Assembly: GCA_900554495.1 (NCBI GenBank)
Contig: USHR01000066.1
Span: 1 to 8,801 of the forward strand
Length of the DNA: 8,801 nucleotides
Direction: 5' to 3'
Source of the DNA: an uncultured Collinsella sp.
GTDB lineage: Bacteria > Actinomycetota > Coriobacteriia > Coriobacteriales > Coriobacteriaceae
Shown one piece after another: positions 1-5,509 of the stretch (position 1 is its first letter; each line of letters starts with the position of its first letter). The notes beneath the pieces are model-generated. The model saw nothing but the letters and a program-made list of their open reading frames with translations. It searched no databases and was not told the DNA's origin. Both the position numbers and the translations under genes were made by a program.

Positions 1-551
1 CGATTCAGCTGCGTGCCGAGAACAAGGAGAAGACCGCCTATAACCTGGTGGGCTTCCAGACCAACCTGACCTTTGGCGAGCAGAAGCGCGTCTTCCATAT
101 GGTGCCGGGCCTGGAGAACGCTGAGTTCTTCCGCTACGGTGTCATGCACCGCAATACCTTTGTCGATGCCCCGCACGTGCTCGATGGCACCTTTGCCGTG
201 CCCGGTACCGGCGTGCGCCTGGCCGGTCAGATCACCGGCACCGAGGGGTACATGGAAGCCGTGGCGACGGGTCTGCTCGCGGCGCTCAACACCTATGCCG
301 AGGCTATCGGTGCTGCGGGCGTCGAGTTGCCGCGCGTGGGCGCCCTGGGTGCGCTCGTGGGCTATGCGACCGATCCTGCCACCGTGGGCTATCAGCCCAT
401 GCATGTCAACTTTGGCCTGGTGCCGCCACTCGAGGATGGTAAGCGCCGCAGCAAGCGCGACCGCTACCAGGCCTATGCGGACCGTGCGCTCGAGGCCCTT
501 GATGCCTATCTGGCCACTCGACCCGATCTGTTTGGAGGCGACCGGTCATAG
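1..551 (+). CDS. trmFO: TrmFO, folate/FAD-dependent tRNA (uracil-54-C5)-methyltransferase, 3' part
   Basis: The reading frame is open from base 3 to the TAG at 549-551, giving the last 182 residues; the N-terminal FAD-binding part lies outside the window. Visible TrmFO/Gid family blocks are NLVGFQTNL, GEQKRVF, PGLENAEFFRYGVMHRNTF, the segment LAGQITGTEGYMEA, and near the C-terminus YQPMHVNFGLVPPLE. The family methylates U54 of the tRNA T-loop using methylene-tetrahydrofolate and reduced FAD, in the cytosol. The ORF could be read from an internal GTG at 48, but the family similarity continues upstream of it, so the gene is simply cut by the window edge. The basic stretch GKRRSKRDR followed by an alanine-rich helix forms the tail. 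The stop overlaps the putative start of xerC, and the trmFO-xerC pair is the order also known in Bacillus (trmFO-codV). Identification is secure. Confidence 0.95.
   Translation, partial: IQLRAENKEKTAYNLVGFQTNLTFGEQKRVFHMVPGLENAEFFRYGVMHRNTFVDAPHVLDGTFAVPGTGVRLAGQITGTEGYMEAVATGLLAALNTYAEAIGAAGVELPRVGALGALVGYATDPATVGYQPMHVNFGLVPPLEDGKRRSKRDRYQAYADRALEALDAYLATRPDLFGGDRS
534..538 (+). promoter_or_regulatory. Shine-Dalgarno of xerC
   Basis: GGAGG lies inside the last codons of trmFO, 9 nt before the ATA at 548 and 21 nt before the CTG at 560. Its spacing suits only the ATA as start. The GTG at 626 has no comparable site at a proper distance: GAGGG at 605-609 is 16 nt away. This site is the main sequence argument for the upstream start. 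Confidence 0.6.
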
Positions 552-1468
552 CCTGTGACCTGTACGACACCGTCGACTCGTTTATCGCCTACATCGCACG
601 TGTCGAGGGTCTTTCTCCCAACACGGTGACGGCCTATGGCTCGCGGTTGGAGCGCTTTGCTGCCTGGTGCGAGCGCGAGGATATCGATGCTTTCGCTGCC
701 GACGTGCGCACCATTCGTCGCTATCTTGCCGAGCTTTCGCGTGAGCAGGTGGCTCCCCGAACGCTTGCGGCGCACCTGTCGGCTATCCGATCTCTCTATC
801 GCTGGATGGCTGCCGAGGGGATTGTCGAGGGCGATGTGGCCTCGGCGATCGCATCGCCCAAGCTGCCGCGTGACCTGCCGGGCGTCCTTACGACCCATCA
901 GGTCGAGGCGCTGCTCAAGACGCCTGATACCTCGACGCCCGCGGGACTGCGCGATGCGGCGATGCTCGAGCTGCTCTATGCCTCGGGTGCTCGTATCTCT
1001 GAGCTCGCAGCACTCAATGTGGAGTCCATCGCTTGGTCCGAACGCACGCTGCGCCTGTGGGGCAAGGGGAGCAAAGAACGTATTGTCCCTCTGTATCGTC
1101 GTGCGCTCGAGGTGACGCGTCTCTATATTGAGGAGGGGAGGCCGGAGTTGCTCGCTCAGGCAAAGCGCCGTGACCCCGCTACCGGGCCGCATCCGCTGCT
1201 TATATCGGCGCGCGGCAATCGCATGAGCGCCGCCATGCTCAGGCGGCGGTTCCATACGCTGGCGACGCTCGCCGGCATTCCGCCCGACATCGCGCCGCAT
1301 GCGATGCGCCATACCTTTGCGACCGACTTGCTCGAGGGCGGTGCGGACCTGCGCTCGGTTCAAGAGCTGCTGGGTCATGCGAGTCTGTCCACGACGCAGA
1401 TCTACACGCATCTCACGCCCGATCGGCTTAAGCGGGCCGTGGCTCAAGCCCATCCCCGCGGCGAATAG
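548..1468 (+). CDS. xerC: Tyrosine recombinase XerC, probable AUA start
   Basis: This is a site-specific tyrosine recombinase, expected to act with XerD at dif to resolve chromosome dimers. Counting from ATA 548 (306 aa), the N-terminal SAM-like core-binding domain covers about residues 6-95 and the catalytic domain about 110-300. The full catalytic set is present: R149 (SGARISEL), K173 (GKGSKER), H251 and R254 (PHAMRHTF), H277 (LLGHASLSTTQ) and nucleophile Y286 (IYTHL); the tail AHPRGE resembles the AHPRA end of XerC. The first standard start in frame is GTG 626 (280 aa), but homology begins well before it: DSFIAYIARVEGLSPNT at 575-625 is the usual first helix of Xer proteins. No ATG, GTG or TTG occurs in frame between the stop at 500-502 and 626. 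ATA 548 has a good Shine-Dalgarno, overlaps the trmFO stop (ATAG) and gives the normal family length; CTG 560 is the alternative. The family call is secure; the start is inferred. Confidence 0.88.
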   Translation: MACDLYDTVDSFIAYIARVEGLSPNTVTAYGSRLERFAAWCEREDIDAFAADVRTIRRYLAELSREQVAPRTLAAHLSAIRSLYRWMAAEGIVEGDVASAIASPKLPRDLPGVLTTHQVEALLKTPDTSTPAGLRDAAMLELLYASGARISELAALNVESIAWSERTLRLWGKGSKERIVPLYRRALEVTRLYIEEGRPELLAQAKRRDPATGPHPLLISARGNRMSAAMLRRRFHTLATLAGIPPDIAPHAMRHTFATDLLEGGADLRSVQELLGHASLSTTQIYTHLTPDRLKRAVAQAHPRGE

Positions 1469-1517
1469 TTGCTGGGACGTTCCGCGCTGCACTCAGGTGT
1501 GTGGTTTTGATTGCGGG

Positions 1518-1546
1518 TTGGCAGGAAGATGCATTCCTGCTATCAT
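1518..1546 (+). promoter_or_regulatory. Promoter of rpsB-tsf (sigma70/SigA type)
   Basis: TTGGCA (1518-1523) and TATCAT (1541-1546) are separated by exactly 17 bp, each matching five of six consensus bases, with a TGC extended -10 at 1538-1540. Transcription would start near 1552-1554, leaving a leader of about 135 nt before rpsB. The spacer and the last three bases of the -35 hexamer are occupied by a perfect inverted repeat (1521-1540). A strong promoter is expected for a ribosomal protein operon. I saw no convincing terminator between the xerC stop and this promoter, so read-through from xerC is possible. Confidence 0.75.
1521..1540. repeat. Perfect inverted repeat in the rpsB promoter spacer
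   Basis: GCAGGAA (1521-1527) and TTCCTGC (1534-1540) are exact reverse complements around the 6-bp centre GATGCA. The repeat overlaps the end of the -35 hexamer and abuts the -10 hexamer. The position suits an operator bound by a dimeric regulator. It is not followed by a T tract, so it is not a normal terminator of xerC. Function is inferred from position only. Confidence 0.5.
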
Positions 1547-1552
1547 TCATCG

Positions 1553-1687
1553 GGTTGCTTCACGGCAACATGTTTTTATCACGCACGCGCGGCTACTTCA
1601 TACCGTGGTGCCCGGGCTTTGGTAGCACATGTCTGGGTTGGTTTTGGAGGATGACCCCGCGCGGAGGCAAACCACAGGAGGTTTAAC
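1553..1687 (+). promoter_or_regulatory. Structured 5' leader of rpsB, candidate S2 autoregulatory RNA
   Basis: Between the predicted transcription start and the rpsB ATG several helices can be drawn: a 5'-end hairpin GTTGC/GCAAC (1554-1558 with 1565-1569); a hairpin GTGGTGCC/GGTAGCAC (1605-1612 with 1621-1628, one G-G mismatch, 8-nt loop); a GC-only 7-bp helix CGCGCGG/CCGCGCG (1586-1592 with 1657-1663) that encloses it; and TGGTTT/AAACCA (1639-1644 with 1669-1674) ending one base before the Shine-Dalgarno. The last two cross, so they would form a pseudoknot or exclude each other. S2 is known to repress its own mRNA in E. coli; a similar role here is inference. No match to a named RNA family is claimed. 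Confidence 0.4.
1676..1681 (+). promoter_or_regulatory. Shine-Dalgarno of rpsB
   Basis: AGGAGG lies 6 nt before the ATG at 1688, a full-strength site fitting a highly expressed ribosomal protein gene. It directly follows the AAACCA arm of a possible leader helix. Confidence 0.8.
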
Positions 1688-2416
1688 ATGGCTACCAAGA
1701 TTAATATCCGCACCCTGCTCGAGGCCGGCTGCCACTTCGGTCACCAGACCCGTCGCTGGAACCCCAAGATGAAGCCGTTCATCTTCGGTGAGCGCAACGG
1801 CATCTACATCCTCGACCTCAAGCAGACCATCCTCGACGCCGACCAGGCCTACACCTTCGTTAAGAACGTCGCCAAGGGTGGCAACGTGCTGTTCGTCGGC
1901 ACCAAGAAGCAGGCTCAGGAGGCCGTCAAGAACGCCGCTGAGCGCGCCAACATGCCTTACATCAACCAGCGTTGGCTCGGCGGTATGCTGACCAACTTCG
2001 TCACCATCCGCTCCCGCATCAACCGCATGGAGGAGCTCGAGGCCATGGTCGAGGACGGCCGCATGGCAGTGCTCCCCAAGAAGGAGCAGGCTGTGCTCGG
2101 CAAGGAGCTCACCAAGCTCCAGACCAACCTCGGTGGCGCCCGCGACATGAAGGGTCTGCCCCAGGCTCTCTTCGTCATCGACACCAAGCGCGAGGAGAAC
2201 GCCATCAAGGAGGCTCAGCGCCTGAACATCCCCGTCGTCGCTCTGATCGACACCAACTCCGATCCCGACGAGGTCGAGTACGGCATCCCCTGCAACGATG
2301 ACGCTATCTCCGCTGTCACCCTTATGTGCGAGCTCATGGCTGACGCCTGCCTCGCTGGCTCCGGCAAGGAGCAGGTCTCCGAGGCCGAGATGGCCGCTGA
2401 GCCCAAGGCCGAGTAA
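1688..2416 (+). CDS. rpsB: 30S ribosomal protein S2
   Basis: S2 binds late to the 30S subunit at the junction of head and body and helps recruit S1-type proteins to mRNA. The protein has 242 residues, close to the bacterial norm. Family blocks visible in order are LLEAGCHFGHQTRRWNPKM (residues 10-28), IFGERNGIYILDLKQT, NVLFVGTKKQAQ (about 66-77), YINQRWLGGMLTNF, LFVIDTKREENAIKEA, and IPVVALIDTNSDPDEVEYGIP. It ends in an acidic tail (EAEMAAEPKAE). The ATG is set by the strong Shine-Dalgarno and by the usual MATKINI-type N-terminus. Codon choice is strongly biased to C-ending codons, typical of high expression. It is followed by tsf after 45 bp in the classical rpsB-tsf operon. No anomalies seen. 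Confidence 0.98.
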   Translation: MATKINIRTLLEAGCHFGHQTRRWNPKMKPFIFGERNGIYILDLKQTILDADQAYTFVKNVAKGGNVLFVGTKKQAQEAVKNAAERANMPYINQRWLGGMLTNFVTIRSRINRMEELEAMVEDGRMAVLPKKEQAVLGKELTKLQTNLGGARDMKGLPQALFVIDTKREENAIKEAQRLNIPVVALIDTNSDPDEVEYGIPCNDDAISAVTLMCELMADACLAGSGKEQVSEAEMAAEPKAE

Positions 2417-2461
2417 ATCAGTCTTAGTTAATTCTTTTTCATCTCTTTGAAAGGAACCACA

Positions 2462-3331
2462 ATGGCCCAGATTACCGCCGCTATGGTCAAGCAGCTCCGC
2501 GAGATGACCGACTCCCCGATGATGGAGTGCAAGAAGGCTCTCGTCGAGGCTGACGGCGACATGGACGCCGCTGTCGACGTTCTGCGTAAGAACGGCCTTG
2601 CCAAGGCTGCCAAGAAGGCTGGCCGTGAGACCAACGAGGGCGCTGTTGCCGCGTTCGTCTCCGAGGATGGCAAGACCGGCGCTCTGCTCGAGCTCTCCTG
2701 CGAGACCGACTTCGTTGGCTCCAACGCCAAGTTCACCGGCTTTGCTTCCAAGGTCGCTGAGGTTGTCGCTACCACCGAGCCTGCTGACGTCGACGCTCTT
2801 CTCGAGAAGCCGATGGGCGAGGAGACCGTTTCCTCCGAGCTCACCGAGATGATTCACATCATGGGCGAGAACATGAAGATCTCCCGCTTCGCTGCCCGCA
2901 AGGCCGAGAACGGCGCTCTCGCTTCTTACATCCACATGGGTGGTAAGATCGGCGTCCTCGTCGAGTTTGCTTTCGAGAAGGCCGAGACCGCTCAGGCTGA
3001 GTCCTTCAAGACCTTCGCTCACGACGTTGCCCTTCAGGTTGCCGCCGTCGCCCCGATCTGCGCTACCCGCGATCAGGTTCCGGCCGAGACCGTCGAGCAC
3101 GAGAAGCAGATCTACATGGCTCAGGCTGCCGAGTCCGGCAAGCCCGAGGCCATTCAGGAGAAGATGGCTGTCGGCCGTCTGGAGAAGTTCTACAAGCAGT
3201 CCGTGCTCACCGAGCAGGAGTTCATCAAGGACAGCTCCCTCACCATCAAGAAGTACGCTGAGCAGGTCTCCAAGGAGCTCGGCGACACCATTACCGTCGT
3301 TGCCTTTGACCGTCTGGTCCGTGGCGAGTAA
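2462..3331 (+). CDS. tsf: Elongation factor Ts
   Basis: EF-Ts is the nucleotide exchange factor that recycles EF-Tu-GDP to EF-Tu-GTP. The 289-residue product has the N-terminal UBA-like domain (1-55, with MVKQLREMTDSPMMECKKAL and LRKNGLAKAAKKAGR), the TDFV exchange motif at residues 82-85 (within SCETDFVGSN), the dimerisation/core subdomains including IHMGGKIGVLVEF, and the C-terminal module (QSVLTEQEFIKDSSLTIKKY). The start is ATG 2462, with AAGGAA at 2451-2456 in front; a TTG at 2447 in the same frame lies upstream of that ribosome site and is rejected. The 45-bp gap after rpsB is AT-rich with no clear hairpin, so the two genes should be co-transcribed. The gene is followed by a strong terminator. 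Codon bias is as in rpsB. Confidence 0.98.
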   Translation: MAQITAAMVKQLREMTDSPMMECKKALVEADGDMDAAVDVLRKNGLAKAAKKAGRETNEGAVAAFVSEDGKTGALLELSCETDFVGSNAKFTGFASKVAEVVATTEPADVDALLEKPMGEETVSSELTEMIHIMGENMKISRFAARKAENGALASYIHMGGKIGVLVEFAFEKAETAQAESFKTFAHDVALQVAAVAPICATRDQVPAETVEHEKQIYMAQAAESGKPEAIQEKMAVGRLEKFYKQSVLTEQEFIKDSSLTIKKYAEQVSKELGDTITVVAFDRLVRGE

Positions 3332-3354
3332 ATAAGCTCTTGTAGCTGGTAATG

Positions 3355-3389
3355 AGCAGGCTGTGGGTTTTACTCACAGCCTGCTTTTT
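3355..3389 (+). terminator. Intrinsic terminator after tsf
   Basis: AGCAGGCTGTG (3355-3365) pairs without mismatch with CACAGCCTGCT (3375-3385) around a 9-nt loop, followed by T at 3385-3389. It lies 23 bp after the tsf stop and ends the rpsB-tsf transcript before the pyrH promoter. A smaller dyad at 3393-3408 follows and could act as a backup. Confidence 0.92.
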
Positions 3390-3392
3390 CAT

Positions 3393-3408
3393 GGCTCTTC
3401 TTAGAGCC
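3393..3408. repeat. Short perfect inverted repeat upstream of the pyrH -10
   Basis: GGCTCT (3393-3398) and AGAGCC (3403-3408) flank the 4-base centre TCTT. The repeat ends 5 bp before the -10 hexamer of the pyrH promoter. It is followed by only three T, so it is at most a weak secondary terminator. It could be an operator. Role not determined. Confidence 0.4.
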
Positions 3409-3410
3409 TT

Positions 3411-3419
3411 TGATAGAAT
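3411..3419 (+). promoter_or_regulatory. Extended -10 promoter of the pyrH operon
   Basis: TGATAGAAT contains an extended -10 (TG, one base, then TAGAAT at 3414-3419, five of six consensus bases). No good -35 hexamer is found at 16-18 bp: ATGGCT at 3391-3396 is poor. The start would be near 3426, leaving a leader of about 25 nt. Its place between the tsf terminator and the pyrH ribosome site supports it. The promoter looks weaker than that of rpsB and might depend on an activator. Confidence 0.5.
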
Positions 3420-3435
3420 GTTGAGAGTTCAATCT

Positions 3436-3443
3436 AAAGGAGG
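3436..3443 (+). promoter_or_regulatory. Shine-Dalgarno deciding the TTG start of pyrH
   Basis: AAAGGAGG is a near-perfect anti-SD match placed 6 nt before TTG 3450. No ATG or GTG is available in frame near it, so the TTG start is well supported. Confidence 0.85.
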
Positions 3444-3449
3444 ATCGCT

Positions 3450-4172
3450 TTGTCCGACATCCGATATAAACGCGTGCTTCTTAAGCTTTCCGGCGAAGCA
3501 CTGATGGGCGACGGCCAATATGGCATCGACCCCAAGGTTACCGACCATCTTGCCAAGCAGGTCAAGGAGCTGCTCGCCGTTGGTCATGAGGTCGGCGTCG
3601 TTGTCGGCGGCGGCAATATTTTCCGCGGCATGGCCGGCGCTGCCGGTGGCATGGAGCGTGCTCAGGCCGACTACATGGGCATGCTGGCAACCGTTATGAA
3701 CGCGCTCGCCCTGCAGGATGCCTTCGAGCATAACGATGTTCCTTGCCGCGTGATGAGCGCTATTCAGATGAATGAGATCTGCGAGCCCTATATTCGCCGT
3801 CGCGCCATCAACCACCTTTCCAAGGGCAACGTCGTTATTTTTGCCGCCGGTTCGGGCAATCCGTACTTTACGACCGACACCGCCGCGGCTCTTCGTGCGT
3901 GCGAGATCGGCGCCGAGATTCTGATTAAAGCCACCAAGGTTGACGGCATCTACGACAAGGATCCCGTCAAGTGCGCCGATGCCGTCCGTTTTGACAAGAT
4001 TACCTATCACGAGGTTCTCGTCCGCGGTCTGCAGGTTATGGATTCCACGGCTACGGCACTGTGCCAGGACAACCGTATGCCGATTTTGGTCCTCAACATC
4101 GATGGCGAGGACACCGTCAAGCGCGCGCTTTCGGGTGAGCCCGTCGGCACGCTCGTCTATCAGGAGGATTAA
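3450..4172 (+). CDS. pyrH: Uridylate kinase (UMP kinase)
   Basis: PyrH phosphorylates UMP to UDP with ATP and is the hexameric, bacteria-specific enzyme of the amino acid kinase fold, at the branch feeding RNA, DNA and UDP-sugar wall precursors. The protein is 240 residues, the usual size. Visible motifs are the N-terminal KLSGEAL (12-18), the glycine loop VVGGGNIFRG (51-60), D74 in the UMP-binding ADYMGM block, the UMP/phosphate loop AAGSGNPYFTTDT (132-144), and KATKVDGIYDKDP (160-172), which binds the ATP nucleotide. The TTG start is fixed by the Shine-Dalgarno and yields MSDIRYKRVLLKL, a normal N-terminus. The gene opens the long operon; frr begins 2 nt after its stop. Bacterial UMP kinases are usually inhibited by UTP and activated by GTP; nothing in the sequence tests this. 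Confidence 0.97.
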   Translation: MSDIRYKRVLLKLSGEALMGDGQYGIDPKVTDHLAKQVKELLAVGHEVGVVVGGGNIFRGMAGAAGGMERAQADYMGMLATVMNALALQDAFEHNDVPCRVMSAIQMNEICEPYIRRRAINHLSKGNVVIFAAGSGNPYFTTDTAAALRACEIGAEILIKATKVDGIYDKDPVKCADAVRFDKITYHEVLVRGLQVMDSTATALCQDNRMPILVLNIDGEDTVKRALSGEPVGTLVYQED

Positions 4173-4174
4173 GC

Positions 4175-4711
4175 ATGGCAGAGAACATCACCGCCCACAT
4201 GGACAAGTCACTCGAGTCCCTCAAGCATAACTTCTCCAAGGTCCGCACTGGCCGCGCCAACGCTAACATTCTGTCCGACATCACCGTCGACTACTACGGT
4301 GTTCCCACGCCCGTCACGCAGGTTGCCGCCGTTAAGACCCCCGAGGCCCACATGCTGCTTATCGAGCCGTGGGATAAGGCGCTCATCAATGCCATCGTCA
4401 AGGCCATCAGTGCCTCCGACCTGGGTATTACCCCCAACTCCGATGGTACCGTCGTGCGTCTGCCGTTCCCGGCTCCCACCGAGGAGCGTCGTCGCGAGCT
4501 CGTTAAGGAGTGCCGCGAGTACGCCGAGCAGGCCAAGGTCTCCATCCGTAACATCCGTCGCGACTTTAACAACAAGCTCGAGCGCGACGAGGAGCTTACC
4601 GAGGACGATGTCCGTCGCGAGCAGGCCAAGGTCCAGAAGCATACCGACGAGTATGTTGCCAAGGTCGAGGAGCTTCTGAAGGAAAAAGAAGCCGAGGTCA
4701 TGGAGATCTAA
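4175..4711 (+). CDS. frr: Ribosome recycling factor
   Basis: RRF works with EF-G to split the post-termination ribosome. The product has 178 residues, a few fewer than the common 185; the shortening is at the N-terminus, where MAENITAHMDKSLESL begins about four residues later than E. coli RRF. The three-helix domain carries KVRTGRANANIL and, near the end, KLERDEELTEDDVRREQ and KVEELLKEKEAEVMEI; the inserted beta domain carries DYYGVPTPVTQVA, the EPWD block and SDLGITPNSDGTVVRLPFP; PTEERRRELVK follows. The start ATG has AGGAGG at 4162-4167, 7 nt upstream and inside the end of pyrH, implying coupled translation. No earlier start exists in frame nearby. The pyrH-frr order is nearly universal in bacteria. 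Confidence 0.98.
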   Translation: MAENITAHMDKSLESLKHNFSKVRTGRANANILSDITVDYYGVPTPVTQVAAVKTPEAHMLLIEPWDKALINAIVKAISASDLGITPNSDGTVVRLPFPAPTEERRRELVKECREYAEQAKVSIRNIRRDFNNKLERDEELTEDDVRREQAKVQKHTDEYVAKVEELLKEKEAEVMEI

Positions 4712-4712
4712 G

Positions 4713-5507
4713 GTGCAATACGACGAGCATAAACTGGTCGAGTACTTTGCCGACGCCCCTGCGGGCGTCGGTTTTTCCGACCTTGACCTCAATAACATTC
4801 CGCACCATATTTCGTGCATCATGGACGGCAACGGCCGTTGGGCCACGTCGCGCGGTCTGGCCCGCACCGAAGGCCACAAGGCCGGCATCGTCTCGCTGCG
4901 CGAGATCATTACCGCCTGCGTGCGCCTGGGCGTCGACGTGCTTTCGGCCTATGCGTTCTCGACCGAAAACTGGAATCGCCCGCAGCACGAAGTCAACGTT
5001 CTGATGCACCTGTTTGCCAAGACGTTTATCGATGAGCTGCCGCTGCTTAAGCGCGAGAACGTCCGCGTTGTCTTTTTGGGCGATATTTCCGCGCTGCCCA
5101 AGAAGACCCGCGACGTCTTTGAGCGCGGCCTTGCCGAGTGCGCTGACCATACCGGTATGACGCTGGCGCTGGCCGTTAACTACGGTGCCCGTGCTGAGAT
5201 TACCCGCGCTGTCCGCCAGATCGCGCTTGATGCGGCTGCTGGCAAGATCGATCCCGCCGCTATCGACGATGATATGGTGGCTTCGCACCTGTACACCGCC
5301 GGTCTTCCCGATCCGGAGCTTGTGATTCGCACCTCCGGCGAGCTGCGCCTTTCGAACTATCTGCTGTGGCAGGTTGCCTATTCCGAGTTCTATGTCACCG
5401 ATACCTATTGGCCCGACTTTGACCGCTGGGGCCTTGTCGACGCCATTTTGGCCTTCCAGGGTCGCGACCGTAGGTTTGGTGGACTGTGCAAGACCGAGGA
5501 GGCTTAA
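4713..5507 (+). CDS. uppS: Undecaprenyl diphosphate synthase (cis-prenyltransferase)
   Basis: UppS condenses isopentenyl diphosphate onto farnesyl diphosphate to make C55 undecaprenyl diphosphate, the precursor of the carrier lipid for peptidoglycan and other wall polymers. The protein is 264 residues. Motifs: MDGNGRWA with catalytic D38 (37-44), RTEGHKAG (51-58), AYAFSTENWNRP (79-90), and the C-terminal PELVIRTSGELRLSNYLLWQ (201-220) with YSEFYVTDTYWPDF (223-236). Start GTG 4713 lies 1 nt after the frr stop with GGAG at 4702-4705, 7 nt away. About 30 residues precede the conserved IPHHISCIMDGNG, somewhat longer than usual. No ATG, GTG or TTG occurs in frame between 4713 and the catalytic-motif ATG at 4821, so translation must start upstream of the terminator-like hairpin at 4750-4776. 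That hairpin encodes residues within ADAPAGVGF. The product could have a different final chain length; this cannot be read from sequence. Confidence 0.96.
   Translation: MQYDEHKLVEYFADAPAGVGFSDLDLNNIPHHISCIMDGNGRWATSRGLARTEGHKAGIVSLREIITACVRLGVDVLSAYAFSTENWNRPQHEVNVLMHLFAKTFIDELPLLKRENVRVVFLGDISALPKKTRDVFERGLAECADHTGMTLALAVNYGARAEITRAVRQIALDAAAGKIDPAAIDDDMVASHLYTAGLPDPELVIRTSGELRLSNYLLWQVAYSEFYVTDTYWPDFDRWGLVDAILAFQGRDRRFGGLCKTEEA
4750..4776 (+). terminator. Terminator-like hairpin inside the start of uppS
   Basis: CCGACGCCC (4750-4758) pairs perfectly with GGGCGTCGG (4763-4771) around the tetraloop CTGC and is followed by five T (4772-4776). This is the full signature of an intrinsic terminator, yet it sits 37-63 nt into the uppS coding sequence. 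If uppS is being translated the ribosome would keep it open; if not, transcription of uppS and the downstream genes could stop. Structure is seen; the attenuation role is inferred. Confidence 0.6.
5496..5502 (+). promoter_or_regulatory. Shine-Dalgarno deciding the GTG start of cdsA
   Basis: GAGGAGG lies at the end of uppS, 7 nt before GTG 5510. A GTG at 5486 in the same frame would start before this site and inside uppS, so it is rejected. Confidence 0.75.
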
Positions 5508-5509
5508 TC

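Noticed and set aside
626..1468. GTG 626 as the xerC start
   Set aside because: It removes the conserved first helix of the core-binding domain, shortens the protein to 280 residues and lacks a well-placed Shine-Dalgarno.
506..1492. A 328-residue open frame on the minus strand opposite xerC
   Set aside because: Arginine-rich translation without family features, fully antisense to a clear recombinase gene.
1554..1577. Hairpin GTTGC/GCAAC followed by five T as an attenuator
   Set aside because: The stem is only 5 bp, three bases separate it from the T tract, and it would lie at the very 5' end of the transcript, so a terminator there is improbable. A role as a 5' stabilising hairpin is more likely.
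1501..1686. Small + strand frame in the xerC-rpsB gap, and an 11-codon mini-frame starting at ATG 1651 that ends 1 nt before rpsB
   Set aside because: The longer frame would start upstream of the predicted promoter. The mini-frame has GGAGG immediately touching its ATG, with no spacing, so initiation is unlikely. A leader-peptide role cannot be fully excluded.
2447..2461. TTG 2447 as the tsf start
   Set aside because: It lies upstream of the AAGGAA ribosome site and would add MKGTT before the normal EF-Ts N-terminus MAQITAAMVK.
1598..3100. A 500-residue open frame on the minus strand opposite rpsB and tsf
   Set aside because: It is a shadow of the strong C/G third-base bias of two highly expressed genes: the translation is a low-complexity mix of L, G, V, D and E, has no recognisable domain, and spans two real genes and the gap between them.
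5486..5509. GTG 5486 as the cdsA start
   Set aside because: It lies within uppS and before the GAGGAGG site that is properly spaced for GTG 5510.
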